Of a stretch of DNA of 64,000 nucleotides, positions 16,119-26,708 are shown in pieces; position 1 is the stretch's first letter; each line of letters opens with the position of its first letter. The DNA lies in the NCBI GenBank assembly GCA_963730585.1, contig CAVSSL010000006.1, positions 1 through 64,000 of the forward strand, read 5' to 3'. The DNA is from Pedococcus_A sp963730585. GTDB lineage: Bacteria > Actinomycetota > Actinomycetes > Actinomycetales > Dermatophilaceae. Made by a program: the position numbers and the translations under genes. The notes beneath the pieces were generated by a model. It made no database searches. It saw nothing but the letters and a program-made list of their open reading frames with translations, and was not told where the DNA came from.

Positions 16119-17663
16119 ATGACTGATTTCGTGAGGGCTGGGCGTCGCAGCGCGCACGCCGCCCGGCACGTCACCGGAGCGGCGCGGGACCTCGTCGCGC
16201 GGTTGGGGGACGGGGACGGTGCCCCACTGGCCCGCGCCCAGGAGGGCGACCTGGTTGCTCGGAGGCCGTGGGACGTCGGCTACCGCCGTCGTGCCCTCGC
16301 GCTCGACGTCGTCGCCGGCGTTGCCGCTGCTGCCGCTGCCGTCACCCTGTGGTCCAACATGCGCCCCACGATGCACCAGCTCCAGCTCGTCGCGCTGGTG
16401 CCGCTGCTGTGGGTGGCCGCGCTCGCCCTGACCCACGGCTACGAGCGTCGGTACCTGGGGACGGCCAACGAGGAGTACCGCGCCGTCTTCCACTCGACGT
16501 TGCTGGTCCTGGGGCTGGTGGCCGTCATCTCCTACGCGATGAAGCTCGAGCTCTCGCGAGGCTTCCTCATGATCGTGGTCCCGCTCCTGTTCGTCTTCGG
16601 GATGACCGAGCGACACCTCCTCAGGCGGCGGCTGCAGTCGCGCCGGCTGCGGGGCCTCGACGTGCAGCGGACCGTGGTCATCGGTGACGCGCGGTCCGTG
16701 GGACCGCTCATCCGCGAGATCCGACGAGCGCCCGCCCACGGGATGCGGGTCGTCGCCGCGTGTGTGTCCGGTCTGTCGGCCCAGGCCGACGACGCGACGG
16801 ATGTCGAAGGGGTTCCGGTCTTCGGCTACCCCGAGGAGGCCATGTCGGCGGTCGACCTGTTCGACGCGGACATCGTGGCGGTCTCGGCGGACCCGGAGCT
16901 GTGTGGGCACGCGCTGCGCCGGCTGTCCTGGGCGCTCGAGGAGCGTGAGGTCGACCTCATCGTGGCGCCCGGCATCTTCGAGGTGGCAGGGCCGCGGCTG
17001 TCGATCCGCCGCACAGCGGGGATGCCGCTTCTCCACGTCGAGCGACCAGTCATGTCGGGGGCGCGCCGTGCGGTGAAGAGGGTCGTGGACCGGGTGTTGA
17101 CCGTGGCTGTCGCCGTTGTGGCGCTCCCGGTGCTGGCGGCCATAGCCGTCGCCGTGCGGCTGGACTCCCCGGGCCCGGTGCTCTTCCGCCAGACCCGGGT
17201 CGGGGCGAAGGGCGAGCACTTCGAGATGCTCAAGTTCCGCACCATGTGCGTCGACGCCGAGGCCAGGCTGTCGGAGGTCATCGACACCCAGGACGCCGGT
17301 AACGGGGTGCTGTACAAGATGCGCCGCGACCCACGGGTGACGCGCGTTGGCCGTCTGCTGCGCCGGTACTCGCTGGACGAGCTTCCTCAGCTGATCAACG
17401 TGCTGCGTGGCCAGATGTCGCTGGTGGGTCCCCGGCCGCCGCTCCCGCGAGAGGTGGAGGGTTACGAGCCCGACGCCGTCCGGCGGCTACGCGTGCAGCC
17501 CGGACTGACCGGGCTGTGGCAGGTGAGCGGCCGCAGCGACCTCTCCTGGGACGAGTCGCTCCGGCTCGACCTCTGGTACGTCGACAACTGGTCTCTGATG
17601 CTCGACCTGCAGATCCTCTTCCGCACGGCGAGGGCGGTGCTGCGGGGGACAGGGGCGTACTGA
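16119..17663 (+). CDS. Undecaprenyl-phosphate sugar phosphotransferase (WbaP/ExoY-type initiator)
   Basis: This 514-aa inner-membrane enzyme moves a sugar-1-phosphate from a sugar nucleotide to undecaprenyl phosphate, the first step of the repeat unit. It shows four N-terminal membrane spans (about 58-170, including LALDVVAGVAAAAAAVTLW), a central Rossmann-like domain (TVVIGDARSVGPLIREIRR) and a C-terminal Bac_transf domain from about residue 310. That domain has FEMLKFRTMCVDAE, SLDELPQLINVLRGQMS and LVGPRPPLPRE. The sugar transferred cannot be read from the sequence. It is first in the operon, preceded by a candidate promoter and operator. Its stop overlaps a mini-ORF (TGATG) leading to the next gene. 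Confidence 0.92.
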   Translation: MTDFVRAGRRSAHAARHVTGAARDLVARLGDGDGAPLARAQEGDLVARRPWDVGYRRRALALDVVAGVAAAAAAVTLWSNMRPTMHQLQLVALVPLLWVAALALTHGYERRYLGTANEEYRAVFHSTLLVLGLVAVISYAMKLELSRGFLMIVVPLLFVFGMTERHLLRRRLQSRRLRGLDVQRTVVIGDARSVGPLIREIRRAPAHGMRVVAACVSGLSAQADDATDVEGVPVFGYPEEAMSAVDLFDADIVAVSADPELCGHALRRLSWALEEREVDLIVAPGIFEVAGPRLSIRRTAGMPLLHVERPVMSGARRAVKRVVDRVLTVAVAVVALPVLAAIAVAVRLDSPGPVLFRQTRVGAKGEHFEMLKFRTMCVDAEARLSEVIDTQDAGNGVLYKMRRDPRVTRVGRLLRRYSLDELPQLINVLRGQMSLVGPRPPLPREVEGYEPDAVRRLRVQPGLTGLWQVSGRSDLSWDESLRLDLWYVDNWSLMLDLQILFRTARAVLRGTGAY

Positions 17664-17797
17664 TGACCCGCGTGTGTGCAGCCGCGGGAGACGGCGAGCC
17701 GGCGACTCCGCCGGCGTGGAGTGATGACGGGGCCGCCGACAGGCGGTGTTGGGGCCGGGCCGGGGGCGGTCTGGTGGGGAGAGGGGAAGCAGCATGA
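17663..17797 (+). other. Bridging mini-ORF (44 codons) between the sugar transferase and the Gfo/Idh gene
   Basis: ATG 17663 overlaps the preceding TGA (TGATG) and its own TGA overlaps the next ATG (ATGA at 17794-17797). The product starts MTRVCAAAGDGEPATPPAWS and resembles no family; codon use is less GC-biased than in real genes. It most likely carries ribosomes across the gap rather than making a useful protein. Confidence 0.35.
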
Positions 17798-18882
17798 CGT
17801 TGCGCGTTGGTGTGGTGGGAGCGGGGTACTGGGGTCCGAACCTGGTCCGCAACTTCAGGGGCAGCCCGGACTGGGACCTGGTCGCCGTGTGCGACCTCGA
17901 CGCGGCCCGGGCCCGCAAGGTGGTGGGCGACCGGAGCACCGTGGAGGTCGAGACCTCGCTCGAGCGGCTGCTGGCGCGGGCGGACGTCGACGCGGTCGCG
18001 GTGGCCACGCCGGCGCAGACGCACCGGCCCATCGCCATGGCGGCGCTGGAGGCCGGGAAGCATGTGCTCGTCGAGAAGCCACTGGCGTCGAGCCGTGAGG
18101 ACGCACAGGCCATGGTGAACCGGGCGAACGAGCTCGGGCTGGTGCTCATGTGCGACCACACCTACTGCTACACGCCTGTCGTGCAGCACCTGGCGCGGAT
18201 GATCGCCGCCGGCGAGCTCGGTGACGTGCTCTTCGTCGACTCGGTCCGCATCAACCTCGGGCTCGTGCAGCCGGACGTCGACGTCTTCTGGGACCTCGCC
18301 CCGCACGACCTCTCGATCCTCGACTTCATCCTGCCCGGGGGACTGGCGCCCGAGGGGGTGGCGGCCCACGGTTCCGACCCGATCGGTGCGGGCAGGGCGT
18401 GCCTGGGGTACCTCACGATGCCGTTGCCGGGCGGCTCGATCGCCAACATCCACGTCAACTGGCTCAGCCCCACCAAGATCCGCCAGATGGTCATCGGCGG
18501 GAGCCGTCGCACCGTCGTCTGGGACGACCTCAACCCGCAGCAGCGGCTGTCGGTCTACGACCGGGGTGTCGAGCTCGGGTTCACCGCTGACGCTGCCGAC
18601 CTCGCCGAGCGCCGGGCCGTCAACGTCAGCTACCGGCTCGGCGACATGCACGCACCGTCACTGCCCGAGCACGAGGCACTGCAGCTCATGGTGGGCGAGT
18701 TCGCGGCGGCCATCCGCGACGGACGGCCGCCCCAGACGGACGGCAACGCAGGGTTGCGCGTGCTGTCCGTCCTGGAGGCGACCCGCTCCAGCCTCGCCGC
18801 CCAGGGTGGCATGGTGCCCGTGGCCACGCCGCTGCCCGGCGTGGAGGACACCACGGCACTGGTGTCAGGGGTGGGGCGATGA
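17794..18882 (+). CDS. Gfo/Idh/MocA sugar dehydrogenase (WlbA-like)
   Basis: ATG 17794 follows GAGGGGAAG; 362 aa. The Rossmann fold begins VGVVGAGYWGPNLVRNF, followed by VAVATPAQTHRPIAMAALEA and the dinucleotide/catalytic EKPLA motif (HVLVEKPLAS). The C-terminal GFO_IDH domain has FWDLAPHDLSILDFI with the conserved histidine. The YWGPNL start is typical of WlbA/WbpB enzymes, which oxidise C3 of UDP-GlcNAc-uronic acids before an aminotransferase acts. Two DegT aminotransferases lie downstream, which fits. The 3' end overlaps the next gene by 4 bp. Confidence 0.85.
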   Translation: MTLRVGVVGAGYWGPNLVRNFRGSPDWDLVAVCDLDAARARKVVGDRSTVEVETSLERLLARADVDAVAVATPAQTHRPIAMAALEAGKHVLVEKPLASSREDAQAMVNRANELGLVLMCDHTYCYTPVVQHLARMIAAGELGDVLFVDSVRINLGLVQPDVDVFWDLAPHDLSILDFILPGGLAPEGVAAHGSDPIGAGRACLGYLTMPLPGGSIANIHVNWLSPTKIRQMVIGGSRRTVVWDDLNPQQRLSVYDRGVELGFTADAADLAERRAVNVSYRLGDMHAPSLPEHEALQLMVGEFAAAIRDGRPPQTDGNAGLRVLSVLEATRSSLAAQGGMVPVATPLPGVEDTTALVSGVGR

Positions 18883-19874
18883 CCAGCCTCCAGGGCGCGA
18901 CTGTCCTCGTGACCGGTGGTGCGGGCACCATCGGCTCCACCATCGTCGACCAGCTGCTCGACGCGGGCGTCGCCCATGTCGACGTCCTGGACAACCTGGT
19001 GCGGGGCCGCGAGGAGAACCTCGCCGCTGCCTTCGAGCGTGGGGGAGTCACCCTCGTCAAGGGGGACCTTCGGGACCGCGACCTCGTGCACGACGTCACC
19101 CGAGGCAAGGACCTGGTGTTCCACCAGGCGGCGATCCGCATCACCCAGTGCGCCGAGGAGCCGCGCCTGGCGCTCGAGGTGCTCGTGGACGGGACCTTCA
19201 CGGTCCTCGAGGCGGCGGTGCAGCACCACGTCGACAAGCTGGTCTACGCGTCCTCCGCGTCGGTCTACGGGTTGGCCGAGTCGTTCCCGACCGGAGAGCG
19301 CCACCACCACCACAACAACGACACCTTCTACGGGGCGGCGAAGTCCTTCAACGAGGGCATGGCTCGCAGCTTCCGGGCCATGTACGGCCTCGACCAGGTC
19401 GGGCTGCGGTACTTCAACGTGTACGGCCCCAGGATGGACGTGCACGGCCTGTACACCGAGGTGCTGGTTCGCTGGATGGAGCGCATCGCCGACGGCCAGC
19501 CGCCCCTGATCTTCGGTGACGGGCAGCAGACGATGGACTTCGTCTTCACCCGTGACATCGCGCGGGCCAACATCCTGGCGGCAGCCAGCGACGTGACGGA
19601 AGGCGTCTACAACGTCGCCAGCGGCGAGGAGACGAGCCTGCTCGGCCTCGCCGAGGCACTGTTGCGGGCCATGGACTCGGACCTCTCGGTCGAGCACGGT
19701 CCCGAGCGGGCGGTCAACGGCGTCACGCGACGGTTGGCCGACACGCAGGCCGCCGCGGCGGACCTGGGCTTCACGGCCGAGGTCGGCCTGGAGGAAGGCC
19801 TGCGCGAGCTCGTCGACTGGTGGCGGCCCCAGCGGGAAGCCGTCGCCGCCGGCCGGGAGGTGCGCGCGACATGA
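18879..19874 (+). CDS. NAD-dependent sugar epimerase/dehydratase (extended SDR)
   Basis: ATG 18879 overlaps the previous stop; 331 aa. The nucleotide-binding motif is TGGAGTIGS, the active-site serines are in YASSASVYG, and the YxxxK catalytic pair is in FYGAAKSFNEG. The C-terminal part has the substrate-binding RYFNVYGPRMD and RDIARANI. It would convert a nucleotide sugar (4-epimerisation or dehydration), probably UDP- or GDP-linked. The histidine run in ERHHHHNND is unusual. It overlaps the ECF sigma gene by 4 bp. Confidence 0.88.
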   Translation: MTSLQGATVLVTGGAGTIGSTIVDQLLDAGVAHVDVLDNLVRGREENLAAAFERGGVTLVKGDLRDRDLVHDVTRGKDLVFHQAAIRITQCAEEPRLALEVLVDGTFTVLEAAVQHHVDKLVYASSASVYGLAESFPTGERHHHHNNDTFYGAAKSFNEGMARSFRAMYGLDQVGLRYFNVYGPRMDVHGLYTEVLVRWMERIADGQPPLIFGDGQQTMDFVFTRDIARANILAAASDVTEGVYNVASGEETSLLGLAEALLRAMDSDLSVEHGPERAVNGVTRRLADTQAAAADLGFTAEVGLEEGLRELVDWWRPQREAVAAGREVRAT

Positions 19875-20452
19875 GCCACTCGAGTGACAGGCAGGCCGCC
19901 CCTGCCGACCAGGACCTCGAGGTCGCGCAGCTCGTGCGCGCCGCGGCGGCGGGCGACCAGCAGGCATGGGACCGTCTCGTCGGGCGCTACGTGGCACTGT
20001 TGTGGCACATCGCCTTCCGGCACGGCCTGAGCGAGTGGGACGCGGCCGACGTCGTGCAGACCACCTGGCTGCGCCTGTTCGAGAACATCGAGGAGGTCCG
20101 GGAACCCGCTCGCGTGGGGTCGTGGCTCTCGACCACGGCGCAACGCGAGTCGCTGCGCCACGTGGCCCACCACCAGAAGGTGGTCCCGAGCGACGACGAC
20201 TCGACCTTCGACGAGCAGGACCGGTTGCAGCCGCCCCTCGACGAGGCCCTGCTCGTCAGGGAGCAGGCTGCCAGTGCCCAGGCGGCAGTGGAGACGCTGC
20301 CGTCGACCTGGCGCTCCCTGCTGGAGCTGATGACCCAGGACCCGCCGCCCAGCTACGAGGCGATCAGCGCCGAGCTGGGCGTTCCGATCGGCAGCATCGG
20401 CCCGACCCGTGGCCGATGTGTTCGCAGGCTTCGAGCGATGGTGGCGATGTAG
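19871..20452 (+). CDS. ECF-type RNA polymerase sigma factor inside the polysaccharide operon
   Basis: ATG 19871 overlaps the epimerase stop (ATGA); 193 aa. Region 2 is visible as LVGRYVALLWHIAFRHGLSE followed by DAADVVQTTWLRLFENI, and region 4 as the helix-turn-helix YEAISAELGVPIGSIGPTRG. There is no C-terminal SnoaL extension. No anti-sigma gene adjoins it. Its TAG is followed with no gap by the ATG of the giant secreted protein, so the two are coupled. It may direct transcription of this operon or of surface genes elsewhere; the target promoters are unknown. Confidence 0.88.
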   Translation: MSHSSDRQAAPADQDLEVAQLVRAAAAGDQQAWDRLVGRYVALLWHIAFRHGLSEWDAADVVQTTWLRLFENIEEVREPARVGSWLSTTAQRESLRHVAHHQKVVPSDDDSTFDEQDRLQPPLDEALLVREQAASAQAAVETLPSTWRSLLELMTQDPPPSYEAISAELGVPIGSIGPTRGRCVRRLRAMVAM

Positions 20453-23400
20453 ATGCCGACGAACCGGTTCCGTGTTGCCGCAGTGCTGTTCGCGCTGTTC
20501 GCGCTGTCCCTGGTGCTGCCACTCCAGATCGTGCAGGCTCCTCCAGCGGCCGCCGCCGACCCGTGCGGCCCGCCGGTGGTGAACGCGATCGCCTGTGAGA
20601 ACAGCAAGCCGGGTACGCCGAGCAGCGACTGGGACATCTCCGGGGCGGGTTCCTCGTCGATCCAGGGTTTCGCCACGACGATGAGCGTCAACCCGGGTGA
20701 CACGGTCCGGTTCAAGATCAACACGCCCTCACGGGCCTACCACTTCGACGTCCTGCGGCTGGGCTACTACCAGGGGACCGGCGCTCGGAAGGTGGCCGCA
20801 GGGTTGAAGCCGTCCGCGACCCTGCCGCAGTCCCAGCCGTCATGCCTGAACGTGCCCGACGCGACCGGCCTCGTCGACTGCGGCAACTGGGCGGTCTCCG
20901 CCTCCTGGACGGTGCCCACCACGGCGGTGTCAGGCGTCTACATCGCACACCTGGTCCGCGAGGACACCGCCGGGGAGAGCCACATCGTCTTCGTCGTCCG
21001 TGACGACTCCAGCCACTCCGACATGCTGGTCCAGACCTCCGACCAGACGTGGGTCGCCTACAACACCTACGGCGGCAACAGCACCTACACCTGTTCGGTC
21101 AGCTGCCCGCCCGGGAGCCCGCAGGCGTACAAGGGTGCGGCGAAGGTCTCCTACAACCGCCCGTTCAACACGGCTGTCGACTCTCCCGCGAGCTGGTTGT
21201 TCTCCGCCGAGTACCCGATGATCCGGTTCCTGGAGGCGAACGGGTACGACGTCTCGTACACCACGGGTGCGGACCTCTCGACCACGGGCGCCCGGACGTT
21301 GTTGACCAACCACAAGGCCTTCCTGTCCGTCGGGCACGACGAGTACTGGTCCGGGACGCAGCGCGCCAATGTCGAGGCCGCCCGCGACAGCGGTGTCAAC
21401 CTGGCGTTCTTCAGCGGCAACGAGGTGTTCTGGAAGACCCGGTTCGAGCCCAGCATCGACGGCAGCAACACCCCCAACCGCACGCTGGTCACCTACAAGG
21501 ACACCCACTACGACGGACAGGCGGACCCGGTCGCGTGGACGGGCACCTGGCAGGACCCGCGGTTCAGCCCACCGGGTGACGGGGGGAAGCCGCAGAACGC
21601 CTTGACCGGGCAGCTGTTCCTGGTCAACTCCGGCACCACCGACATCAGGGTCCCGGCGCAGTACTCCAAGCTGCGGTTCTGGCGCAACACCGCCGTGGCC
21701 AACCTGGGTGCGGGCCAGACGCTCACGCTGGCACCCGGGGTCGGCACCCTGGGCTACGAGTGGGACGCGGACCCGGACAACGGGTTCCGGCCTGCGGGGT
21801 CCTTCCGCCTGTCGTCGACCACGGCCAACGTGCCGGAGATGTTCACCGACTACGGGAGCACCGTGAGCTCCGGGACGGCGACGCACAACCTCACGCTGTA
21901 CCGCGCTCCGAGTGGGGCGCTGGTGTTCGGGGCCGGCACCGTGCAGTGGTCGTGGGGCCTCGCGAGCCCGGACTTCACACCCGACAGGAACATGCAGCAG
22001 GCGACCGTGAACCTCTTCGCGGACATGCAGGCCCAGCCGTATGCCGTGATGGCCGGCCTGAGTGCCGCGTCGCCGTCGACCGACACCGTCGCGCCGACCT
22101 CGACCGTCACCTCGCCGGCCAGCGGCGCGACCATCGGTGACGGAGGCAAGGTCACCATCAGCGGGACGGCCTCGGACACCGGCGGAGTGGTCGCGGGCGT
22201 CGAGGTCTCCACCGACGGCGGCAAGACCTGGCACCCGGCCACCGGCACGACCAGCTGGAGCTACAGCTGGGTCGCGCACGGAAACCCCAGCACGACGATC
22301 AAGTCCAGGGCCGTCGACGACAGCGGCAACCTCGAGACCCCGACGGCGGGGTCGCAGGTCAACGTGGGCTGCACCTGCTCGATCTGGGGCACTGGGGCAA
22401 CGCCGGCCCAGAGCGACTCCGGAAGCGCCACCTCGGTGGAGGTCGGCGTGAAGTTCAAGTCGGACGTGTCCGGTGTCGTGACCGGCATCCGTTTCTACAA
22501 GTCCTCCAGGAACACCGGAACCCACGTCGGCAGCATCTGGACGGCTTCGGGCACCAGGCTGGCATCGGCGACGTTCACCAACGAGAGCGCCTCCGGCTGG
22601 CAACAGGTCACGTTCTCGAGCCCGGTGGCGGTCAACGCGAACAGCACGTACGTGGCGTCCTACTTCGCGCCGGCCGGGCACACCGCGCTGGACGAGGCCT
22701 ACATGTACAACGCGCCCGCGCCCGGTCCGTACGCGAGCGGGATCATGGACAGCCCACCCCTGCACGCGCTGCGCAACGTCAACGGCACGGTCAACGGGGT
22801 GTACCAGAACTCCAGCACGAGCACGTTCCCGACGAACAGCGTGAACGCCCGCAACTACTGGGTCGACGTGATGTTCAACCCGAACTCCGGCGCCGCGACG
22901 GTGCCGGGGTCGCCCACGGGGGTGTCCGCGACACCGGGCGACGCCTCGGCCCAGGTCTCCTGGACGGTCCCCTCCGACGGGGGCAGCGCCATCACCAGCT
23001 ACACCGTGACCCCGTACATCGGGTCGACCGCGCAGACCCCGACCACGGTGAGTGGCACGGTCTCCGACCCGTCCGTCACGGTGAACGGGCTGACCAACGG
23101 CACGACGTACACGTTCAAGGTGTCGGCGACGAACGCCGTGGGCACCGGACCCGCCTCGGCCTCGTCGAACGCGGTCACGCCCTCGAAGACGAGCTGCACC
23201 GCGTGCACCATCTGGCCGGCGTCCTCGGCGCCGGACACCCCTGACCAGGGGGACCCCAACTCCACCGAGGTGGGGGTGAAGTTCAGGGCCGACGTGAACG
23301 GCCAGATCAAGGGAATCCGCTTCTACAAGGCCGCCACCAACATCGGAACCCACGTCGGGAACCTGTGGACCGCGTCCGGCACGAGGCTGGCCTCGGCGAC

Positions 23401-26400
23401 CTTCACCGGTGAGACCGCCTCGGGGTGGCAGCAGGTCACCTTCGCCAGTCCGGTGACGATCACGGCCGGCACCGTGTACGTCGCGTCGTACTTCGCCCCG
23501 GGCGGGCGCTACGCCGGCGACAGCGGCTACTTCGCGGCCTCGGGCGTGGACAACGGGCCGTTGCACGCCCTGCGCGACGGGGTCAGCGGCGGCAACGGCG
23601 TCTACCGCTACACCGGCACCAGTGCTTTCCCGAACAACACCTACAACTCGGAGAACTACTGGGTCGACGTCGTCTTCTCGACGGCCTCCGCCACGGCACC
23701 GGCGGCACCGGGCAACGTCACCGCGACTGCCGGCGACAAGGCGGCCACGGTCAGCTGGACGGCGCCGTCCGACGGCGGGAGTGCCATCACGAGCTACACG
23801 GTCACGCCGTACATCGGGACGACCGCGCAGACGCCCACCACGGTGACCGGCAACCCGCCGGCGACCTCGGCGACGGTGAACGGACTGGCCAACGGCACGT
23901 CATACACCTTCAAGGTCACGGCCACCAACGCTGTCGGCACCAGCCCTGACTCCCCGGCGTCCAACGCGGTCACGCCCACGGCGCCGACCGTCCCCGCTGC
24001 CCCCTCCGCGGTGACCGCCACGGCCGGGAACGCGTCGGCCTCGGTGTCCTGGACCGCGCCCTCCAACGGGGGCAGCGTGATCACGAGCTACACGGTCACG
24101 CCATACATCGGGACGACCGCGCAGACGCCCACCACGGTGACCGGCAACCCGCCGGCGACGACCGCGACGGTCAGTGGTCTGACCAACGGCACGGCCTACA
24201 CCTTCAAGGTGGCGGCGACGAACGCCGTGGGCACCGGTCCGCAGTCGGCGTCGTCGAACGCCGTCACGCCGACAGGAACGAGCGTGCCCGATGCGCCCAC
24301 GAGCGTGACTGCGACGGGTGGGGACGCGTCGGCGTCGGTGTCCTGGTCGGTGCCGTCGAACGGTGGCAGTGCGATCACGAGCTACACGGTCACGCCGTAT
24401 GTCGGGACGACCGCGCAGGCGCCCACGACGGTGACCGGGAACCCGCCGGCGACGACGGCGACGGTCTCTGGGCCTGACGAACGGCACGGCCTACACGTTC
24501 AGGGTCTCGGCGACGAACGCGGTGGGCACCGGTGCGGCGTCGGCGGCCTCGAACGCGGTGACGCCGTCGGCGGCGAGCTGTACCGGGTGCACGATCTGGT
24601 CGTCGTCGGCGACGCCGACGACGGTGAGCGCGGCTGACCCGTCGTCGCTGGAGCTGGGGGTGAAGTTCCGGGCTGACGTGGACGGCTGGGTGACCGGGGT
24701 GCGGTTCTACAAGGGCACCGCCAACACCGGGACGCACATCGGGAGCCTGTGGTCCTCGACGGGGACGAAGCTGGCGTCGGCGACGTTCACTGCCGAGACG
24801 GCTTCGGGGTGGCAGCAGGTGAACTTCGCGTCACCGGTGGCGGTCACGGCCGGCACGGTCTACGTGGCGTCGTACTTCGCCCCGAACGGCAACTATGCCG
24901 GCGACCGGGACTACTTCGCGTCCTCGGGTGTGGACAACGGGCCGCTGCACGCCCTGCGCGACGGGGTCAGCGGGGGCAACGGCGTGTACACGTACGGCAA
25001 CGTGAGCAACTTCCCGTCCAGCACGTACAACGCCACGAACTACTGGGTCGACGTCGTCTTCTCGACAGGTAGCGCGGCAACTGCTCCCTCCGCACCGACG
25101 AACGTGACGGCTGCTGCCGCGGACCGCACGGCCATCGGTGTCCTGGACGGTGCCGTCGAACGGTGGCAGTGCGATCACGAGCTACACGGTCACGCCGTAT
25201 GTCGGGACGACCGCGCAGACGCCGACGACGGTGACCGGGAACCCGCCGGCGACGACGGCGACGGTCTCTGGGTTGACGAACGGCACGGCGTACACGTTCA
25301 GGGTGTCGGCGACGAACGCGGTGGGCACCGGTGCGGCGTCGGCGGCCTCGAACGCGGTGACGCCGTCGGCGGCGAGCTGTACCGGGTGCACGATCTGGTC
25401 GTCGTCGGCGACGCCGACGACGGTGAGCGCGGCTGACCCGTCGTCGCTGGAGCTGGGGGTGAAGTTCCGGGCTGACGTGGACGGCTGGGTGACCGGGGTG
25501 CGGTTCTACAAGGGCACCGGCAACACCGGGACGCACATCGGGAGCCTGTGGTCCTCGACGGGGACGAAGCTGGCGTCGGCGACGTTCACTGCCGAGACGG
25601 CTTCGGGGTGGCAGCAGGTGAACTTCGCGTCACCGGTGGCGGTCACGGCCGGCACGGTCTACGTGGCGTCGTACTTCGCCCCCAACGGCAACTACGCCGC
25701 CGACGGCGCCTACTTCGCCACGCAGGGCACCGACAACACGCCGCTGCACGCCCTGCGCGACGGGGTCAGCGGAGGCAACGGTGTCTACCGCTACACCGGC
25801 ACCAGCGCCTTCCCCAGCGACTCCTACAACGCCTCCAACTACTGGGTCGACGTCGTCTTCTCGACCGGGTCGGCCAGCGTCCCAGCGGCGCCGACGAGCG
25901 TGACTGCGGTGGGTGGGGACGCGTCGGCGTCGGTGTCCTGGTCGGTGCCGTCGAACGGTGGCAGTGCGATCACGAGCTACACGGTCACGCCGTATGTCGG
26001 GACGACCGCGCAGGCGCCCACGACGGTGACCGGGAACCCGCCGGCGACGACGGTGACGGTCTCGGGCCTGACGAACGGCACGGCCTACACGTTCAGGGTC
26101 TCGGCGACGAACGCGGTGGGCACCGGTGCGGCGTCGGCGGCCTCGAACGCGGTGACGCCGTCGGCGGCGAGCTGTACCGGGTGCACGATCTGGTCGTCGT
26201 CGGCGACGCCGACGACGGTGAGCGCGGCTGACCCGTCGTCGCTGGAGCTGGGGGTGAAGTTCCGGGCCGATGTGGACGGCTGGGTGACCGGGGTGCGGTT
26301 CTACAAGGGCACCGCCAACACCGGTACGCACATCGGGAACCTGTGGTCCTCGACGGGGACGAAGCTGGCGTCGGCGACGTTCACTGCCGAGACGGCTTCG

Positions 26401-26667
26401 GGGTGGCAGCAGGTGAACTTCGCGTCACCGGTGGCGGTCACGGCCGGCACGGTCTACGTGGCGTCGTACTTCGCCCCGAACGGCAACTACGCCGCCGACG
26501 GCGCCTACTTCGCCTCGCAGGGCACCGACAACGGGCCGCTGCACGCCCTGCGTGACGGGGTCAGCGGGGGCAACGGCGTGTACACGTACGGCAACGTGAG
26601 CAACTTCCCGTCCAGCACGTACAACGCCACGAACTACTGGGTCGACGTCGTCTTCTCCACGAGGTGA
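20453..26667 (+). pseudogene. Giant secreted protein: DMFase-beta-like domain, Ig-like domain, five DUF4082 and six FN3 domains; two +1 frameshifts as sequenced
   Basis: ATG 20453 is immediately after the sigma stop. The signal peptide is MPTNRFRVAAVLFALFALSL, cleaved near AAAA-DPCG. Residues 40-530 resemble the C-terminal domain of N,N-dimethylformamidase beta subunit (LSVGHDEYWSGTQRANVEAA, FFSGNEVFWKTRFEP). Then come an Ig-like domain and DUF4082 modules (from 22378, 23205, 24585, 25380, 26170; e.g. VGVKFRADVNGQIKGIRFYK, ENYWVDVVFS) alternating with FN3 modules (SWTAPSDGGSAITSYTVTPY). Frames break at about 24470 and 25134; each needs one base removed, giving 2070 aa. The repeat periods confirm both insertions. 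No catalytic role can be assigned; it is probably a cell-surface or matrix protein co-made with the polysaccharide. Confidence 0.82.
24300..26660 (+). repeat. Three near-identical FN3-DUF4082 coding repeats of about 795-798 bp
   Basis: The anchor GCGATCACGAGCTACACGG occurs at 24371, 25171 and 25966, giving periods of 800 and 795 bp. A later anchor (GTACCGGGTGCACGATCTGG) gives 799 and 795. Removing the two frameshift insertions yields 798 and 795 bp (266 and 265 codons). Long stretches are identical, which implies recent expansion or gene conversion and a place where assemblies can fail. Confidence 0.85.
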
Positions 26668-26708
26668 CCGTCCCGGGCGAAGGGTCCTGGCACGAGGGGG
26701 ACAGGTGA
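26664..26708 (+). other. Bridging mini-ORF (14 codons) between the giant and beta-helix genes
   Basis: GTG 26664 overlaps the giant gene's TGA (GTGA) and its TGA (26706-26708) overlaps the next start (TGATG). It encodes VTVPGEGSWHEGDR. The ribosome site GAGGGGG for the next gene lies inside it. Confidence 0.3.

Noticed and set aside
20930..23566. Long minus-strand open frame (878 codons) opposite the giant protein gene
   Set aside because: It is arginine- and glycine-rich, has no family pattern and lies opposite a clearly coding frame; in GC-rich DNA such shadows are expected.
24300..26660. Regular repeats that could suggest a CRISPR or other array
   Set aside because: Units are about 800 bp, coding, and in frame with FN3-DUF4082 domains; there are no short repeats with unique spacers.
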